64,000 nt of DNA from RYN-230 sp963718305 (GTDB lineage: Bacteria > Actinomycetota > Actinomycetes > Streptosporangiales > Streptosporangiaceae). Within the stretch, counting starts at the first letter, position 1, and every line of letters starts with the position of its first letter. Below, piece after piece: positions 15,516-23,678 of the stretch. A program made the position numbers and the translations under genes. The DNA lies in contig CAVQZG010000004.1 of NCBI GenBank assembly GCA_963718305.1, forward strand, positions 72,260-136,259. Reading direction: 5' to 3'. The notes under the pieces are model-generated. The model saw nothing but the letters and a program-made list of their open reading frames with translations. It was not told where the DNA came from and did not search any database.

Positions 15516-16369
15516 CACCAGGCCTGCCTCAGGTCACCGGCCTGGACTTCTCCCGCACCGGCGACGGCGCACTGCCGCTGGTGGTGCTGCACGGGCTCGG
15601 CGGCGCCCGCCGGCAACCACTGGAATTCATCGACACCCGGGCGCGGCAGCTGTGCGGCGTCATCGCCCCGGATCTGAGGGGACACGGCTCCACGCGGCTG
15701 GACGACCGGCCGGGGCTGCTGACCTTCCGCCAGCTTGCGGCCGATGTCGAGGACCTGGTGAACGAGCAGGCCGGGCACTCGGGTGTGGTGGTCCTGGGCA
15801 TCTCGATGGGCGCGGCGGTCGCCGCCGAACTGGCGGCCCGCGCCACCATCACCATCCGGGCGATGCTGCTCATCAGGCCCGCCTGGCTGTGGTCACCAGG
15901 CCCCCCGAACCTCGCCCCGCTGCCTGTCATCGGCCGCCTGCTGCACCACCACCTCCCACCCCGGGCCCGCGAGCTGTTCACCGGCACCGGCGAGTACCAG
16001 GCCGTCAACCGCACGTCACCGGCGGCGGCGCGGGCCCTGCTGGCCCAGTTTGACGATCCGGACGCGGCGCGGCGATGGCACCGGCTGGTCGCCATCCCGG
16101 CCGATGCGCCGGGCCGGCCGCGGGCCGCTCCGCCGACCCGGATCCTCGCAGCGGCGCAGGACCCGGTGCACCCGCTCCAGATCGCTGAAACACTCGCGGC
16201 TGACCTGGGCGCCGACCTGAGCGTCATGCCGCCGCGCTACGAGCAGCCCGCACAACACCGCGCCGCGGTCACCGCGGCACTGCACGAGTTTCTCGGAGGG
16301 CTGGAACCATCCCGGAGCTCTGGCCGGGCGATCAGCCAGGCCGATCCACAGCCATGGAGGCCTCAGTGA
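15512..16369 (+). CDS. Alpha/beta hydrolase
   Basis: 285 residues. The oxyanion segment HGLGG (about 31-35), the APDLRGHGST strand, and the nucleophile elbow GISMGAA identify an alpha/beta hydrolase; an AAAQDPVHP segment provides the likely acid. The usual GH near the end is not clear: candidates are in PAQHRAA. A C-terminal tail of about 25 residues is disordered-looking and overlaps the start of the regulator gene. Operon position suggests it hydrolyses an ester or lactone in the same sugar-type pathway; the reaction is not established. Confidence 0.8.
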   Translation: MTPGLPQVTGLDFSRTGDGALPLVVLHGLGGARRQPLEFIDTRARQLCGVIAPDLRGHGSTRLDDRPGLLTFRQLAADVEDLVNEQAGHSGVVVLGISMGAAVAAELAARATITIRAMLLIRPAWLWSPGPPNLAPLPVIGRLLHHHLPPRARELFTGTGEYQAVNRTSPAAARALLAQFDDPDAARRWHRLVAIPADAPGRPRAAPPTRILAAAQDPVHPLQIAETLAADLGADLSVMPPRYEQPAQHRAAVTAALHEFLGGLEPSRSSGRAISQADPQPWRPQ

Positions 16370-17247
16370 ACGGCACGATACGGGGCGGCGCGCGGACCAC
16401 CCCGCCTGGCGGCCCGGAGCCGGCGCCCGCGTTCGCCGCGGAACGCCACGCCCACATCCTGCGCTTGCTCGATGAACGCGGCCGCGTCCGCAACACCGAG
16501 CTCGCCGGGTTGCTCGGCGTCACCGAACCCACCATCCGCAAGGACGTCGCCGATCTCGCCCGGCAGCAACTGCTGCACCGCACCCACGGCGGCGCGATCG
16601 CGATGCGTCCCGCGATCGAGCCAGACCTTCCCGCGCGGATGGGCCGCAATATCGACGGGAAGGCACGCATCGCCCGCGCCTGCCTGGACCTGATCAACAC
16701 CGGCGATGCCGTCTTCCTCGACAGCGGGAGCACGGTCCTGGCCATCGCCGAGCAACTGACGGTCGCCGCGTCGGCCGGTGAGCCGCGCAACGTCAACGTC
16801 CTCACTAACGCACTCGCCGTGGCGCAGACCCTGGCCGACCGGGCCGGCATCCGGCACACCGTGCTCGGCGGCTACTACCGCCCCACCGGGGGCTGCTTCG
16901 TGGGACCGCTCACCGAGGAAGACCTCACCCGGTTCACCGTCAACCTCGCGTTCCTGGGCGTGACCGGCGTCACCGAACAGGGATTCACCGTCGCCGACCT
17001 CAGCGAGGCCCAGGTCAAACGCGCGGTCATAGACCGGGCCCGCCGGGTGGTCATCACCATGGACCACACCAAGGTCGGCGCGGCGGACTTCGCCAAGGTC
17101 TGCGACCTCGACGCGGTGGCGACCGTCGTCACCGACGAGCCGAACAAGCACCTGGCGGACCTCTGCTCCGGCGCCGGAATCGAACTCGTCGTGGCGGCGT
17201 CCGCACCTGGCCACCGAACGCCTCCGCAGAGAGCCGTTGGGCCATGA
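16354..17247 (+). CDS. DeoR-family transcriptional regulator
   Basis: 297 residues. After about 28 disordered residues comes the DeoR winged helix (ERHAHILRLLDERG, then TELAGLLGVTEPTIRKDVADL) and the HRTHGGA junction, followed by the sensor domain with the sugar-phosphate-binding DSGSTVLAIAEQL and the FLGVTGVTEQGFTV segment. DeoR proteins usually repress sugar operons and release DNA on binding a phosphorylated sugar. The start may be ATG 16354 or GTG 16366, both inside the previous gene. As last gene of a sugar-type operon it probably regulates it. Confidence 0.88.
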   Translation: MEASVNGTIRGGARTTPPGGPEPAPAFAAERHAHILRLLDERGRVRNTELAGLLGVTEPTIRKDVADLARQQLLHRTHGGAIAMRPAIEPDLPARMGRNIDGKARIARACLDLINTGDAVFLDSGSTVLAIAEQLTVAASAGEPRNVNVLTNALAVAQTLADRAGIRHTVLGGYYRPTGGCFVGPLTEEDLTRFTVNLAFLGVTGVTEQGFTVADLSEAQVKRAVIDRARRVVITMDHTKVGAADFAKVCDLDAVATVVTDEPNKHLADLCSGAGIELVVAASAPGHRTPPQRAVGP

Positions 17248-17361
17248 GCCCCGCCGAGCCGGGCGCGGACCCCGGCGAACCCGGCCCCGAAGGGATCGCG
17301 TCGCCCCCACCGGGCCCGACGGAACCAGCGGCGGGCTGGCAGCCCAGGGAGCCGCCGCTGA

Positions 17362-17874
17362 TTGCCGTCGAACCCGGCCTTCGTACTCGACCGCTGGCGG
17401 CCAGGAGACGCGGCCGCGCTCCGCCGGTTCGACCTCGACCCCGAAACCGCACGGTTCTTCGGCTACACCGTCGAGCAGGCCCGGGCCATGCCCGGCAGCC
17501 ACTACGACGGTGACGAGCGCGCGCGGGCCAGCCTGCGGGCATGGCAGGAGGGAACAGTGCTCAACCTGGCGATCCGGCGACGCTCAGACGGCGAGGCAGC
17601 GGGCTGGGTCGAGCTCCGGCCACGCGGCGACCACGCTAACGTGTCCTACAACGTCACCGCCGAGCTGCGCGGACAGGGCATCGCATCCCGTGCGCTCCAG
17701 GCGTTCCTCGCCTGGGCTGCGCAACAGATCGGCCTTCGCCGCGCCCACCTGGTCTGCCACATCGACAACCTCGCCTCCCGGCGCGTGGCGGAGAAATGCG
17801 GCTTCGTCCTTCTCGGCCAGCAGGGCGAGGAGTACCAGTTCCAGCGGGACCTCGGCCCGAAGCGGGCGATCTAG
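17362..17874 (+). CDS. GNAT N-acetyltransferase, N-terminus possibly frameshifted
   Basis: 170 residues from a TTG start: GNAT fold with VLDRWRPGDAAALRRF at the front, the acetyl-CoA loop region RGQGIASRALQAFLAWA, and the final HIDNLASRRVAEKCGFVLLG typical of RimJ/RimL-like members. The TTG is a weak choice. In another frame an ATG at 17244 overlaps the DeoR stop (ATGA) and reads to PPLIAVEPG, which is how many of these proteins begin; one extra base near 17372-17380 would join the two. So the gene may truly start at 17244 with an indel in the GAACCCGGCC run. Acceptor unknown. Confidence 0.75.
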   Translation: MPSNPAFVLDRWRPGDAAALRRFDLDPETARFFGYTVEQARAMPGSHYDGDERARASLRAWQEGTVLNLAIRRRSDGEAAGWVELRPRGDHANVSYNVTAELRGQGIASRALQAFLAWAAQQIGLRRAHLVCHIDNLASRRVAEKCGFVLLGQQGEEYQFQRDLGPKRAI

Positions 17875-17877
17875 CGA

Positions 17878-18114
17878 TCAGTCTTCGGGAAGAGCGGCGA
17901 AATCGCTTTTGACCTTCCGGTACCAGGACATTCCTGATATTGGATGCTTCCACCTGCCCTTCATCGCTTTCAGGGCGCTCTCGTGCGTCTGATCGCCCCC
18001 GGCGACTATTTCCTGCAGATGCTTATCTTCCGCCTTTATGACCTCGTCGGCCGTATTTCCATGGAACGCGAGGTCACAAGGCCCGCCCATCTGCTTGCAT
18101 GTCATTGTCTTCAT
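17878..18114 (-). CDS. DUF1059 small protein
   Basis: 78 residues from ATG 18114, which has AGGAAG eight bases upstream; the longer frame start upstream is not needed. The sequence MKTMTCKQMGGPCDLAFHG then TADEVIKAEDKHL matches the DUF1059 family, small soluble proteins with two conserved cysteines (C6 and C13 here) and a charged helical middle. Function unknown in general. Ends a few bases from the convergent GNAT gene. Confidence 0.8.
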   Translation of the reverse strand: MKTMTCKQMGGPCDLAFHGNTADEVIKAEDKHLQEIVAGGDQTHESALKAMKGRWKHPISGMSWYRKVKSDFAALPED

Positions 18115-18272
18115 GAGGTTCACTTCCTGCCGCGGATAGCGTCGCCCGCCATGGCAACTGCAGGCCGCGAGGTGCCCGGCGGTGACGGCGAAGGCTACCT
18201 GACTGCCCTGCGAGAACAGTAGGAGCACCGGCCCGTGGCACGCTTCTCCGATCCTGCTTGATGCGGAAGCCC

Positions 18273-19487
18273 TTACCCGGCTGCCGCTACAAGATCGTCG
18301 TCAGGCCTGACCTCATGAGCTGTTCCGGCCGGCCCAGGGGGCTCGCCCGGCACACCGGCCGGCGCGGACGCCGCCTCGAACAGGAGCACCGCCACGTCGT
18401 CGTCGAGCCTGCGGCCGGTGTGGGCCACCAGGCGATCCAGCAGTCCGTCCGCGGCGGCCTCCAGGTCGGGGCCACGGAGTGTGTCAGCGCAGTCCTCCAG
18501 CCGGAAGTAGCGGCCCGCCCGGTCGCGGGCCTCGAGCAGGCCGTCGGTGTAGAACACCAGCCGGTCACCCTCGCCGACGGTGAACGTGGACGTCTTCATG
18601 TCGGGGTGCAGGCCCAGGGGTGTCGCGTACGCGCCCGGGGTCAGGGCCTGCAGCCCGCCGCCGGAGTTCAGCCGCAGTGGCGGCGGGTGGCCGCAGGTGA
18701 CGAGCTCAAGCCAGCCATGGGGGTCGAACTCCGCGAACAACGCGGTCACGAAGTCCTCCTCGCCCGCGGCCAGCGTCACTGACCGGTCCACCACCCGCGC
18801 GATCTCGGTCAGCGACAAGCCCGGCTGGGCGCAGGCATCACGGAAGCTGGTCGTCGCGACGGCGGCCAGGCGCACCGCCGGCAGTCCCTTGCCGCGCGTA
18901 TCCCCGATGAGCCAGCGGGTGCGGCCCCCCTCGGAGACGACCTCCAGGATGTCCCCGCCCACCCGGGCTTCCGCCGCGGCCGAGACGTAGCGCGAGGCCA
19001 TCCGGCCCGCCGTGACCGTGGCCGGGACCTCGCGCAGCAGCGCACTCTGCGCCACCCGCGCCACCGCGCGGACCCGGCTCAGCCGCCGCTGCACCGCGGC
19101 GCGCAGCACGGCGTTGGCCACCGCGAACGCGGTCAGCAGCACGAACACGCCCAGATGCGACACGAGCGTCCCGGGCCGGGCGGGGTGGTTCACGATCAGC
19201 CCGACGCCCAGCAGCGTGGCCCATCCCGCCAGCACGGCGGTGATCCGCGGGCGCAGCAGGAGGGACGCCAGGAGCGGTCCGACCGCCAGCCACGCGACCG
19301 TGACCGGACCCCGGCTCATGCGGTACTGCGCCAGCGCCACCACCGTGATCGCCAGGCCGAGCAGCACGGCGAGCACCCGCTTAGCCAGGACGCCGGATGG
19401 CTGGGACGGACCCGACATGTTCAGCGGAATGCCGCGGCCGGGGCGCTGGTAGAGGCGCCGCCACCTGGGCTCAGCCTGTCTGTTCAC
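18273..19487 (-). CDS. Membrane-bound SpoIIE/PP2C phosphatase
   Basis: I start at GTG 19487, with GAGGGG seven bases upstream. The 404-residue protein has two or more helix pairs in its first 130 residues (LAVLLGLAITVVALA; AGWATLLGVGLIV; LGVFVLLTAFAVANAV), then a SpoIIE-type PP2C phosphatase: GGDILEV and IGDTRGKGLPA (metal aspartates), TCGHPPPLRL, GDRLVFYTDGLLEARD, and DDDVAVLLFE. These phosphatases dephosphorylate anti-anti-sigma factors in actinobacterial stress and development switches. No partner kinase or STAS gene adjoins it. A similar PP2C layout without catalytic role is unlikely as the aspartates are present. Confidence 0.88.
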   Translation of the reverse strand: MNRQAEPRWRRLYQRPGRGIPLNMSGPSQPSGVLAKRVLAVLLGLAITVVALAQYRMSRGPVTVAWLAVGPLLASLLLRPRITAVLAGWATLLGVGLIVNHPARPGTLVSHLGVFVLLTAFAVANAVLRAAVQRRLSRVRAVARVAQSALLREVPATVTAGRMASRYVSAAAEARVGGDILEVVSEGGRTRWLIGDTRGKGLPAVRLAAVATTSFRDACAQPGLSLTEIARVVDRSVTLAAGEEDFVTALFAEFDPHGWLELVTCGHPPPLRLNSGGGLQALTPGAYATPLGLHPDMKTSTFTVGEGDRLVFYTDGLLEARDRAGRYFRLEDCADTLRGPDLEAAADGLLDRLVAHTGRRLDDDVAVLLFEAASAPAGVPGEPPGPAGTAHEVRPDDDLVAAAG

Positions 19488-19654
19488 GTGGTTGCCCCTC
19501 ATCTGCCGTGCGCCGGCTCGTCGGCTCTTCCACGTACTGATACGCAATCGTGCAGGTCACGCCAGGAAAGTTGCTGAACGCCAGCTCTGGGAAAGCTCAC
19601 AGAAAATTTCAGATAACGAAACCCGGGCGCCCCGCGCCCAGCCCCGGCCGCAGG

Positions 19655-20287
19655 TCATGGGCGCCGGACGCGCAGGCCGTCAAAGGCCATGGCACACACC
19701 GCGTCGGCCAGCGGCCGCGCCGCCGTGCCCCTCGCCGGCCGGTACCACTCGACGATGGAGTTGACCAGGCCGAACAGCAGCCGGGCCGTGATGAGCGCAT
19801 CGCGGTCCGGGTCGATGTCACCATCGTGCTGCGCGGCCCCGACCAGATCGGCCACGAACCGGTCGAAGGCCCGCCGCCGGTCCAGCGCGGCCCGCTCCAC
19901 CGTGGTATTGCCGCGGACCCGCAGCAGCAGCGTGACGTAGGGCGACTCGGCTTCCAGCACCTCGACGCTCCCCCGGACCAGGTACTCCAGGCGGTCGATC
20001 GCCGGGGCCGGGAGCACCCGCGCCCGGTCCGTCACGGACGACAGGCCGGTCAGCGCCCGGTCCAGGGCCAGCCTGAGCAACTCTTCCTTGCCGGTCACAT
20101 GGTGATAGATGGCTGACTTCGCGATACCCAGCCGCTCCGACAGGTCTCGCATGCTGGTGCCGTCATAACCGCGTTCGTTGAAGACCTCGACGGCCACGGC
20201 GAGCACGGACTCCAGGTCATGACCGGGGCGGCCGCGGCGCGGAAGGGCCGCGGGGCGGCCGGATCGCGGCCCGGAAGGGGAGATCAT
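19655..20287 (-). CDS. paaR: TetR-family regulator of the paa genes
   Basis: 210 residues. The TetR helix-turn-helix is at about 25-72 (VLAVAVEVFNERGYDGTSMRDLSERLGIAKSAIYHHVTGKEEL) followed by a helical ligand domain. It is the third gene of the paaG-paaI-tetR unit and sits in the phenylacetate cluster, where actinobacteria use a TetR repressor that responds to phenylacetyl-CoA. A matching dyad lies between paaG and paaZ. Assignment as PaaR rests on this context. Confidence 0.75.
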   Translation of the reverse strand: MISPSGPRSGRPAALPRRGRPGHDLESVLAVAVEVFNERGYDGTSMRDLSERLGIAKSAIYHHVTGKEELLRLALDRALTGLSSVTDRARVLPAPAIDRLEYLVRGSVEVLEAESPYVTLLLRVRGNTTVERAALDRRRAFDRFVADLVGAAQHDGDIDPDRDALITARLLFGLVNSIVEWYRPARGTAARPLADAVCAMAFDGLRVRRP

Positions 20288-20322
20288 GACGCCAGTATCC
20301 CGGGCTGGCGCGGGCCGCCCGG

Positions 20323-20736
20323 TCAGCGGATCCCGCCCGCGGACGGGGCGAGCTCGTGGCTGCGCCCGCGGAATTCAGCGATCACGTCGCCGCCCCGGCG
20401 CACGGTCACGTCATACACTCCCGCGCGGCCGAACCGGGTCCGCACCACGGCCTCGGCGGTCAGAACGTCGCCGGCGTGCGCGGGGGCGACGAAGACGATT
20501 TCGGCCGCCGCAGCCACCGTGACCGGCCCGTAGCTGTTGCACGCGCAGGCGAAGGCCGTGTCGGCCAGGGTGAAGACCAGGCCGCCATGGGCGACCGCGT
20601 GCCCGTTCACCATGTCAGCACGGATGGTCATCCGGGTGACCGCCCGGCCCTCGGCATGGTCAACCAGCTCGATGCCCAGGCCCCGCGAAGCCTCGTCCCT
20701 CGCCATCATCGCCTGGGTGCTGGGCACCTGGGGCAC
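20323..20736 (-). CDS. paaI: PaaI-type hotdog thioesterase
   Basis: 137 residues of single hotdog fold. The conserved NGHAVAHGGLVFTLADTAFA segment (about 44-63) holds the catalytic-type Asp and the HGG motif. PaaI hydrolyses stalled ring-hydroxylated phenylacetyl-CoA intermediates and frees CoA, acting as a rescue enzyme for the phenylacetate pathway. The GTG start at 20736 has AGGAGG nine bases upstream. It lies 44 bases after paaG and 35 before the TetR gene. Confidence 0.88.
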   Translation of the reverse strand: MPQVPSTQAMMARDEASRGLGIELVDHAEGRAVTRMTIRADMVNGHAVAHGGLVFTLADTAFACACNSYGPVTVAAAAEIVFVAPAHAGDVLTAEAVVRTRFGRAGVYDVTVRRGGDVIAEFRGRSHELAPSAGGIR

Positions 20737-20780
20737 TGCGATCGCCTCCTGTCAGGTCAGAGTGCTCGCCGGACACGTGG

Positions 20781-21590
20781 TCAGCGTCCCCGGAAGACGG
20801 GGCGCTGCTTGCTGAGGAAGGCGGCGACCGCGTCGCGGTGATCCTCGGTCAGGCCGAGCCGCTGCTGGTCCTCCTGCTCCGCGGCGAGGACATCCGCCAG
20901 CGGTAGCGCCGGCGCCGTGGCGAGGGCCCGTTTGGCGGCGGCGTAGGCCAGCGTGGGCCCGGCGGCCAGCCGGGTGGCCAGGGTGGCGGCCGCGTCATCC
21001 AGGTCCGCGGCGGGCACGAGCCGCCCCACCAGCCCCCAGGCCAGGGCGTCCGCGGCGGTGAACGGCTCGTTGAGCAGGATCAGCTCGCTGGCCCGGGCAG
21101 CACCGATGGCCCGGGGCAGGGTCGCGGACAGGCCGGAGTCGGGACCAAGGCCGATGCCGGTGAAGGCGGCGGAGAATTTCGCCGTATCGGCGCACAGGCG
21201 CACGTCGCAGGCGAGCGCCAGGGACATCCCGGCGCCCGCGCAGGTGCCGTTGATCGCGGCCACCACCGGCTTGGGCGCCGAGGTGAGCGCGGTGATGACC
21301 GGGTTGTAGTGCTCAGTGAGGGTGGCGAAGGCCGTGGCGGGATTCTCGCGCAGCGCGGCCGCATGCTCGGCGAGATCCTGGCCGGCGCAGAACACCCGGC
21401 CGGTCCCGGTCAGGACGATGGCCCGCACGCTGCTGTCATCCGCCGCCGCGACGACAGCATCCAGCAGTCCCTGCTTGGCCACGGCCGTGAGGGCGGGAGT
21501 CCGCATCGTGATCGTCGCGACGGCGCTGGTCACGCCGACCGACACCGGCGGGGGGCCGTCCGCGGGAGGGTGGGGCTGGCCAGAAACCAT
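20781..21590 (-). CDS. paaG: PaaG-like 1,2-epoxyphenylacetyl-CoA isomerase
   Basis: 269 residues of crotonase fold: CAGQDLAEH (CoA/oxyanion region), AINGTCAGAGMSLALACDVRLCA, and FTGIGLGPDSGLSATLPR, where the Asp matches the catalytic Asp of PaaG rather than the Glu of hydratases. PaaG converts the ring epoxide to the seven-membered oxepin-CoA, which PaaZ then opens. The ATG at 21590 has no ribosome site and lies 15 bases from the operator, so a leaderless message is possible. PaaF-type hydratase activity is the alternative assignment. Confidence 0.8.
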   Translation of the reverse strand: MVSGQPHPPADGPPPVSVGVTSAVATITMRTPALTAVAKQGLLDAVVAAADDSSVRAIVLTGTGRVFCAGQDLAEHAAALRENPATAFATLTEHYNPVITALTSAPKPVVAAINGTCAGAGMSLALACDVRLCADTAKFSAAFTGIGLGPDSGLSATLPRAIGAARASELILLNEPFTAADALAWGLVGRLVPAADLDDAAATLATRLAAGPTLAYAAAKRALATAPALPLADVLAAEQEDQQRLGLTEDHRDAVAAFLSKQRPVFRGR

Positions 21591-21605
21591 GGCGTTAGAT
21601 TAACA

Positions 21606-21625
21606 TACTGAATGTTCGGTCAGTA
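21606..21625. promoter_or_regulatory. TetR/PaaR-type operator between paaG and paaZ
   Basis: TACTGAATGTTCGGTCAGTA is an imperfect 20-base dyad with outer arms TACTGA/TCAGTA. Its shape resembles the ACTNACCG-type sites known for actinobacterial PaaR. It is centred in the 57-base gap between the divergent paaG and paaZ starts, so one repressor could shut both units. The TetR gene is third in the paaG unit. Confidence 0.7.
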
Positions 21626-21647
21626 ATTCCTGCGAGAGGAGCCGCGC

Positions 21648-23678
21648 ATGCCGGTGCTGCGCAGTTACGTGAGCGGAGGCTGGACCGCGCCCCCGGACGG
21701 GCGGCCGGTCCGGGACGCGGTGACCGGCGAGGAAATCACCCGGATCTCCTCCGAGGGTATCGACCTGGCCGCGGCGCTCGATTACGGCCGCCGCGTCGGC
21801 GGGCCCGCCCTGCGCGCGCTGACGTTCCACGAGCGGGCGGCCCTGGCCAAGGCGGTCGGGGGGATGCTGCGCGACCACCGCGACGAGCTGTACGCGCTGT
21901 CCGCCCGCACCGGCGCGACCCTCGGTGACTCGAAGTTCGACGTGGACGGCGGGATCGGCGTGCTGCTCAGCTACGCCAGCAAGGCCCGGCGGGAGCTGCC
22001 GAACGACACGGTCTACACCGAGGGGGCGGTCGAGCCGCTCGGCCGGGGTGGCCAGTTCGCCGGCCAGCACATCCTCACTCCCCGCCTCGGAGTGGCCGTC
22101 CAGGTCAACGCGTTCAACTTCCCGGTCTGGGGGCCGCTGGAGAAAATGGCCCCGGCGCTGATCGCAGGCGTGCCCACGCTGGTCAAGCCGGCCTCGCAGA
22201 CCGCGTACCTGACCGCGCGGCTGGTCGAGCTGATCGTCGGGTCCGGGATCCTGCCCGAGGGCAGCCTGCAGCTGCTCTGCGGCAGCGCCGGCGACCTGCT
22301 GGATCATCTCGGTGAGCAGGACCTGCTCAGCTTCACCGGCTCCGCCTCGACCGCGCGCCAGCTGCGGTCGCATCCGAACGTCGTGGCCCGCGCGGTGCGT
22401 TTCAACGCCGAGGCGGACTCGCTCAACTGCTCGATCCTCGGCCCGGACGCCACGCCCGGGACGCCCGAGTTCGATCTGTACGTCCGGCAGCTCGTGACCG
22501 AGATGACGGTGAAGGCCGGGCAGAAGTGCACGGCGATCCGCCGGGCCTTCGTGCCCGCCCCGCTGCTGGACGCGGTCATCGATGCGGCGGCGGCCCGGCT
22601 GGAAAAGGTCGTCATCGGAAATCCGGCCGATGAGTCGGTACGGATGGGTGCCCTGGCCAGCCTGGAGCAGCGCGAAGAGGTGCGCCGGTCGCTGAAGTCG
22701 CTCGAGTCGGCGGGGCAGCTGGTCTTCGGTGACCCGGACCATGTCCAGGTCACCGGGGCCGACGCCGACCACGGGGCGTTCATCTCGCCGTTGCTGGTGC
22801 GCTGCGACGACGCCAGCCGGGCTGAGCCGCACGAGGTCGAGGCCTTCGGCCCGGTCAGCACCGTCATGGGCTACGCCGGCCCCGATGAGGTGATCGAGCT
22901 CGCCGCCCGGGGCCGGGGCAGCCTGGCCGGATCCGTGGTGACCGGCGACGCCGGCTTCGCCCGCAGCGTGGTCCTGGGCCTCGCGCCGTGGCACGGCCGG
23001 CTGCTCGTGCTCGACCAGGACGACGCGAAGGAATCCACTGGGCACGGCGCACCGCTGCCCGTGCTCGTGCACGGCGGCCCGGGCCGGGCCGGTGGCGGCG
23101 AGGAGATGGGCGGCGTCCGGGGCGTGCTGCACCACATGCAGCGCACCGCGGTCCAGGCCAGCCCGCGCATGCTCGGCGCCGTGACCGGGCGCTGGGTCAA
23201 GGGCGCCCCGCGCGACGCCGGTGACGCCCACCCGTTCACCAAGCCGCTGGCCGACCTGCGGACCGGCGACACCGTGACCGCCGGCCCGCGGGTGGTGACG
23301 CTGGAGGACGTCGAGCACTTCGCCGAGTTCACCGGGGACACGTTCTACGCGCACATGGACGAGCAGGCCGCAGCGGCCAACCCGTTCTTCGACGGCCGGG
23401 TCGCGCACGGCTACCTGGTGCTGTCCTTCGCGGCCGGCCTGTTCGTGCAGCCCGACCCGGGTCCGGTGCTGGCGAACTACGGCCTCGACAACCTCCGCTT
23501 CCTCACCCCCGTCTATCCCGGTGATGCGCTGACCGTGACGCTGACCTGCAAGCAGATCAGCCCGCGGGACGGTGACTACGGGGAGGTGCGCTGGGACGCC
23601 GAGATCACCAAGCAGGACGGCTCGGTGGCCGCGACCTACGACGTGCTCACCATGGTCGCGAAGGAGTGGAGCCGGTGA
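21648..23678 (+). CDS. paaZ: PaaZ, oxepin-CoA hydrolase / semialdehyde dehydrogenase
   Basis: 676 residues, the normal bifunctional length. N-terminal aldehyde dehydrogenase (to about 520) with catalytic C294 (AGQKCTAI) and E255 (FNAEADSLN), one residue from the E. coli numbering. C-terminal MaoC-type hydratase with the FTGDTFYAH helix and D582/H587 in DGRVAHGY. The hydratase opens oxepin-CoA and the dehydrogenase oxidises the resulting aldehyde. ATG 21648 follows GAGAGGAG. First gene of paaZABCDEK; its stop overlaps paaA. Confidence 0.95.
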   Translation: MPVLRSYVSGGWTAPPDGRPVRDAVTGEEITRISSEGIDLAAALDYGRRVGGPALRALTFHERAALAKAVGGMLRDHRDELYALSARTGATLGDSKFDVDGGIGVLLSYASKARRELPNDTVYTEGAVEPLGRGGQFAGQHILTPRLGVAVQVNAFNFPVWGPLEKMAPALIAGVPTLVKPASQTAYLTARLVELIVGSGILPEGSLQLLCGSAGDLLDHLGEQDLLSFTGSASTARQLRSHPNVVARAVRFNAEADSLNCSILGPDATPGTPEFDLYVRQLVTEMTVKAGQKCTAIRRAFVPAPLLDAVIDAAAARLEKVVIGNPADESVRMGALASLEQREEVRRSLKSLESAGQLVFGDPDHVQVTGADADHGAFISPLLVRCDDASRAEPHEVEAFGPVSTVMGYAGPDEVIELAARGRGSLAGSVVTGDAGFARSVVLGLAPWHGRLLVLDQDDAKESTGHGAPLPVLVHGGPGRAGGGEEMGGVRGVLHHMQRTAVQASPRMLGAVTGRWVKGAPRDAGDAHPFTKPLADLRTGDTVTAGPRVVTLEDVEHFAEFTGDTFYAHMDEQAAAANPFFDGRVAHGYLVLSFAAGLFVQPDPGPVLANYGLDNLRFLTPVYPGDALTVTLTCKQISPRDGDYGEVRWDAEITKQDGSVAATYDVLTMVAKEWSR

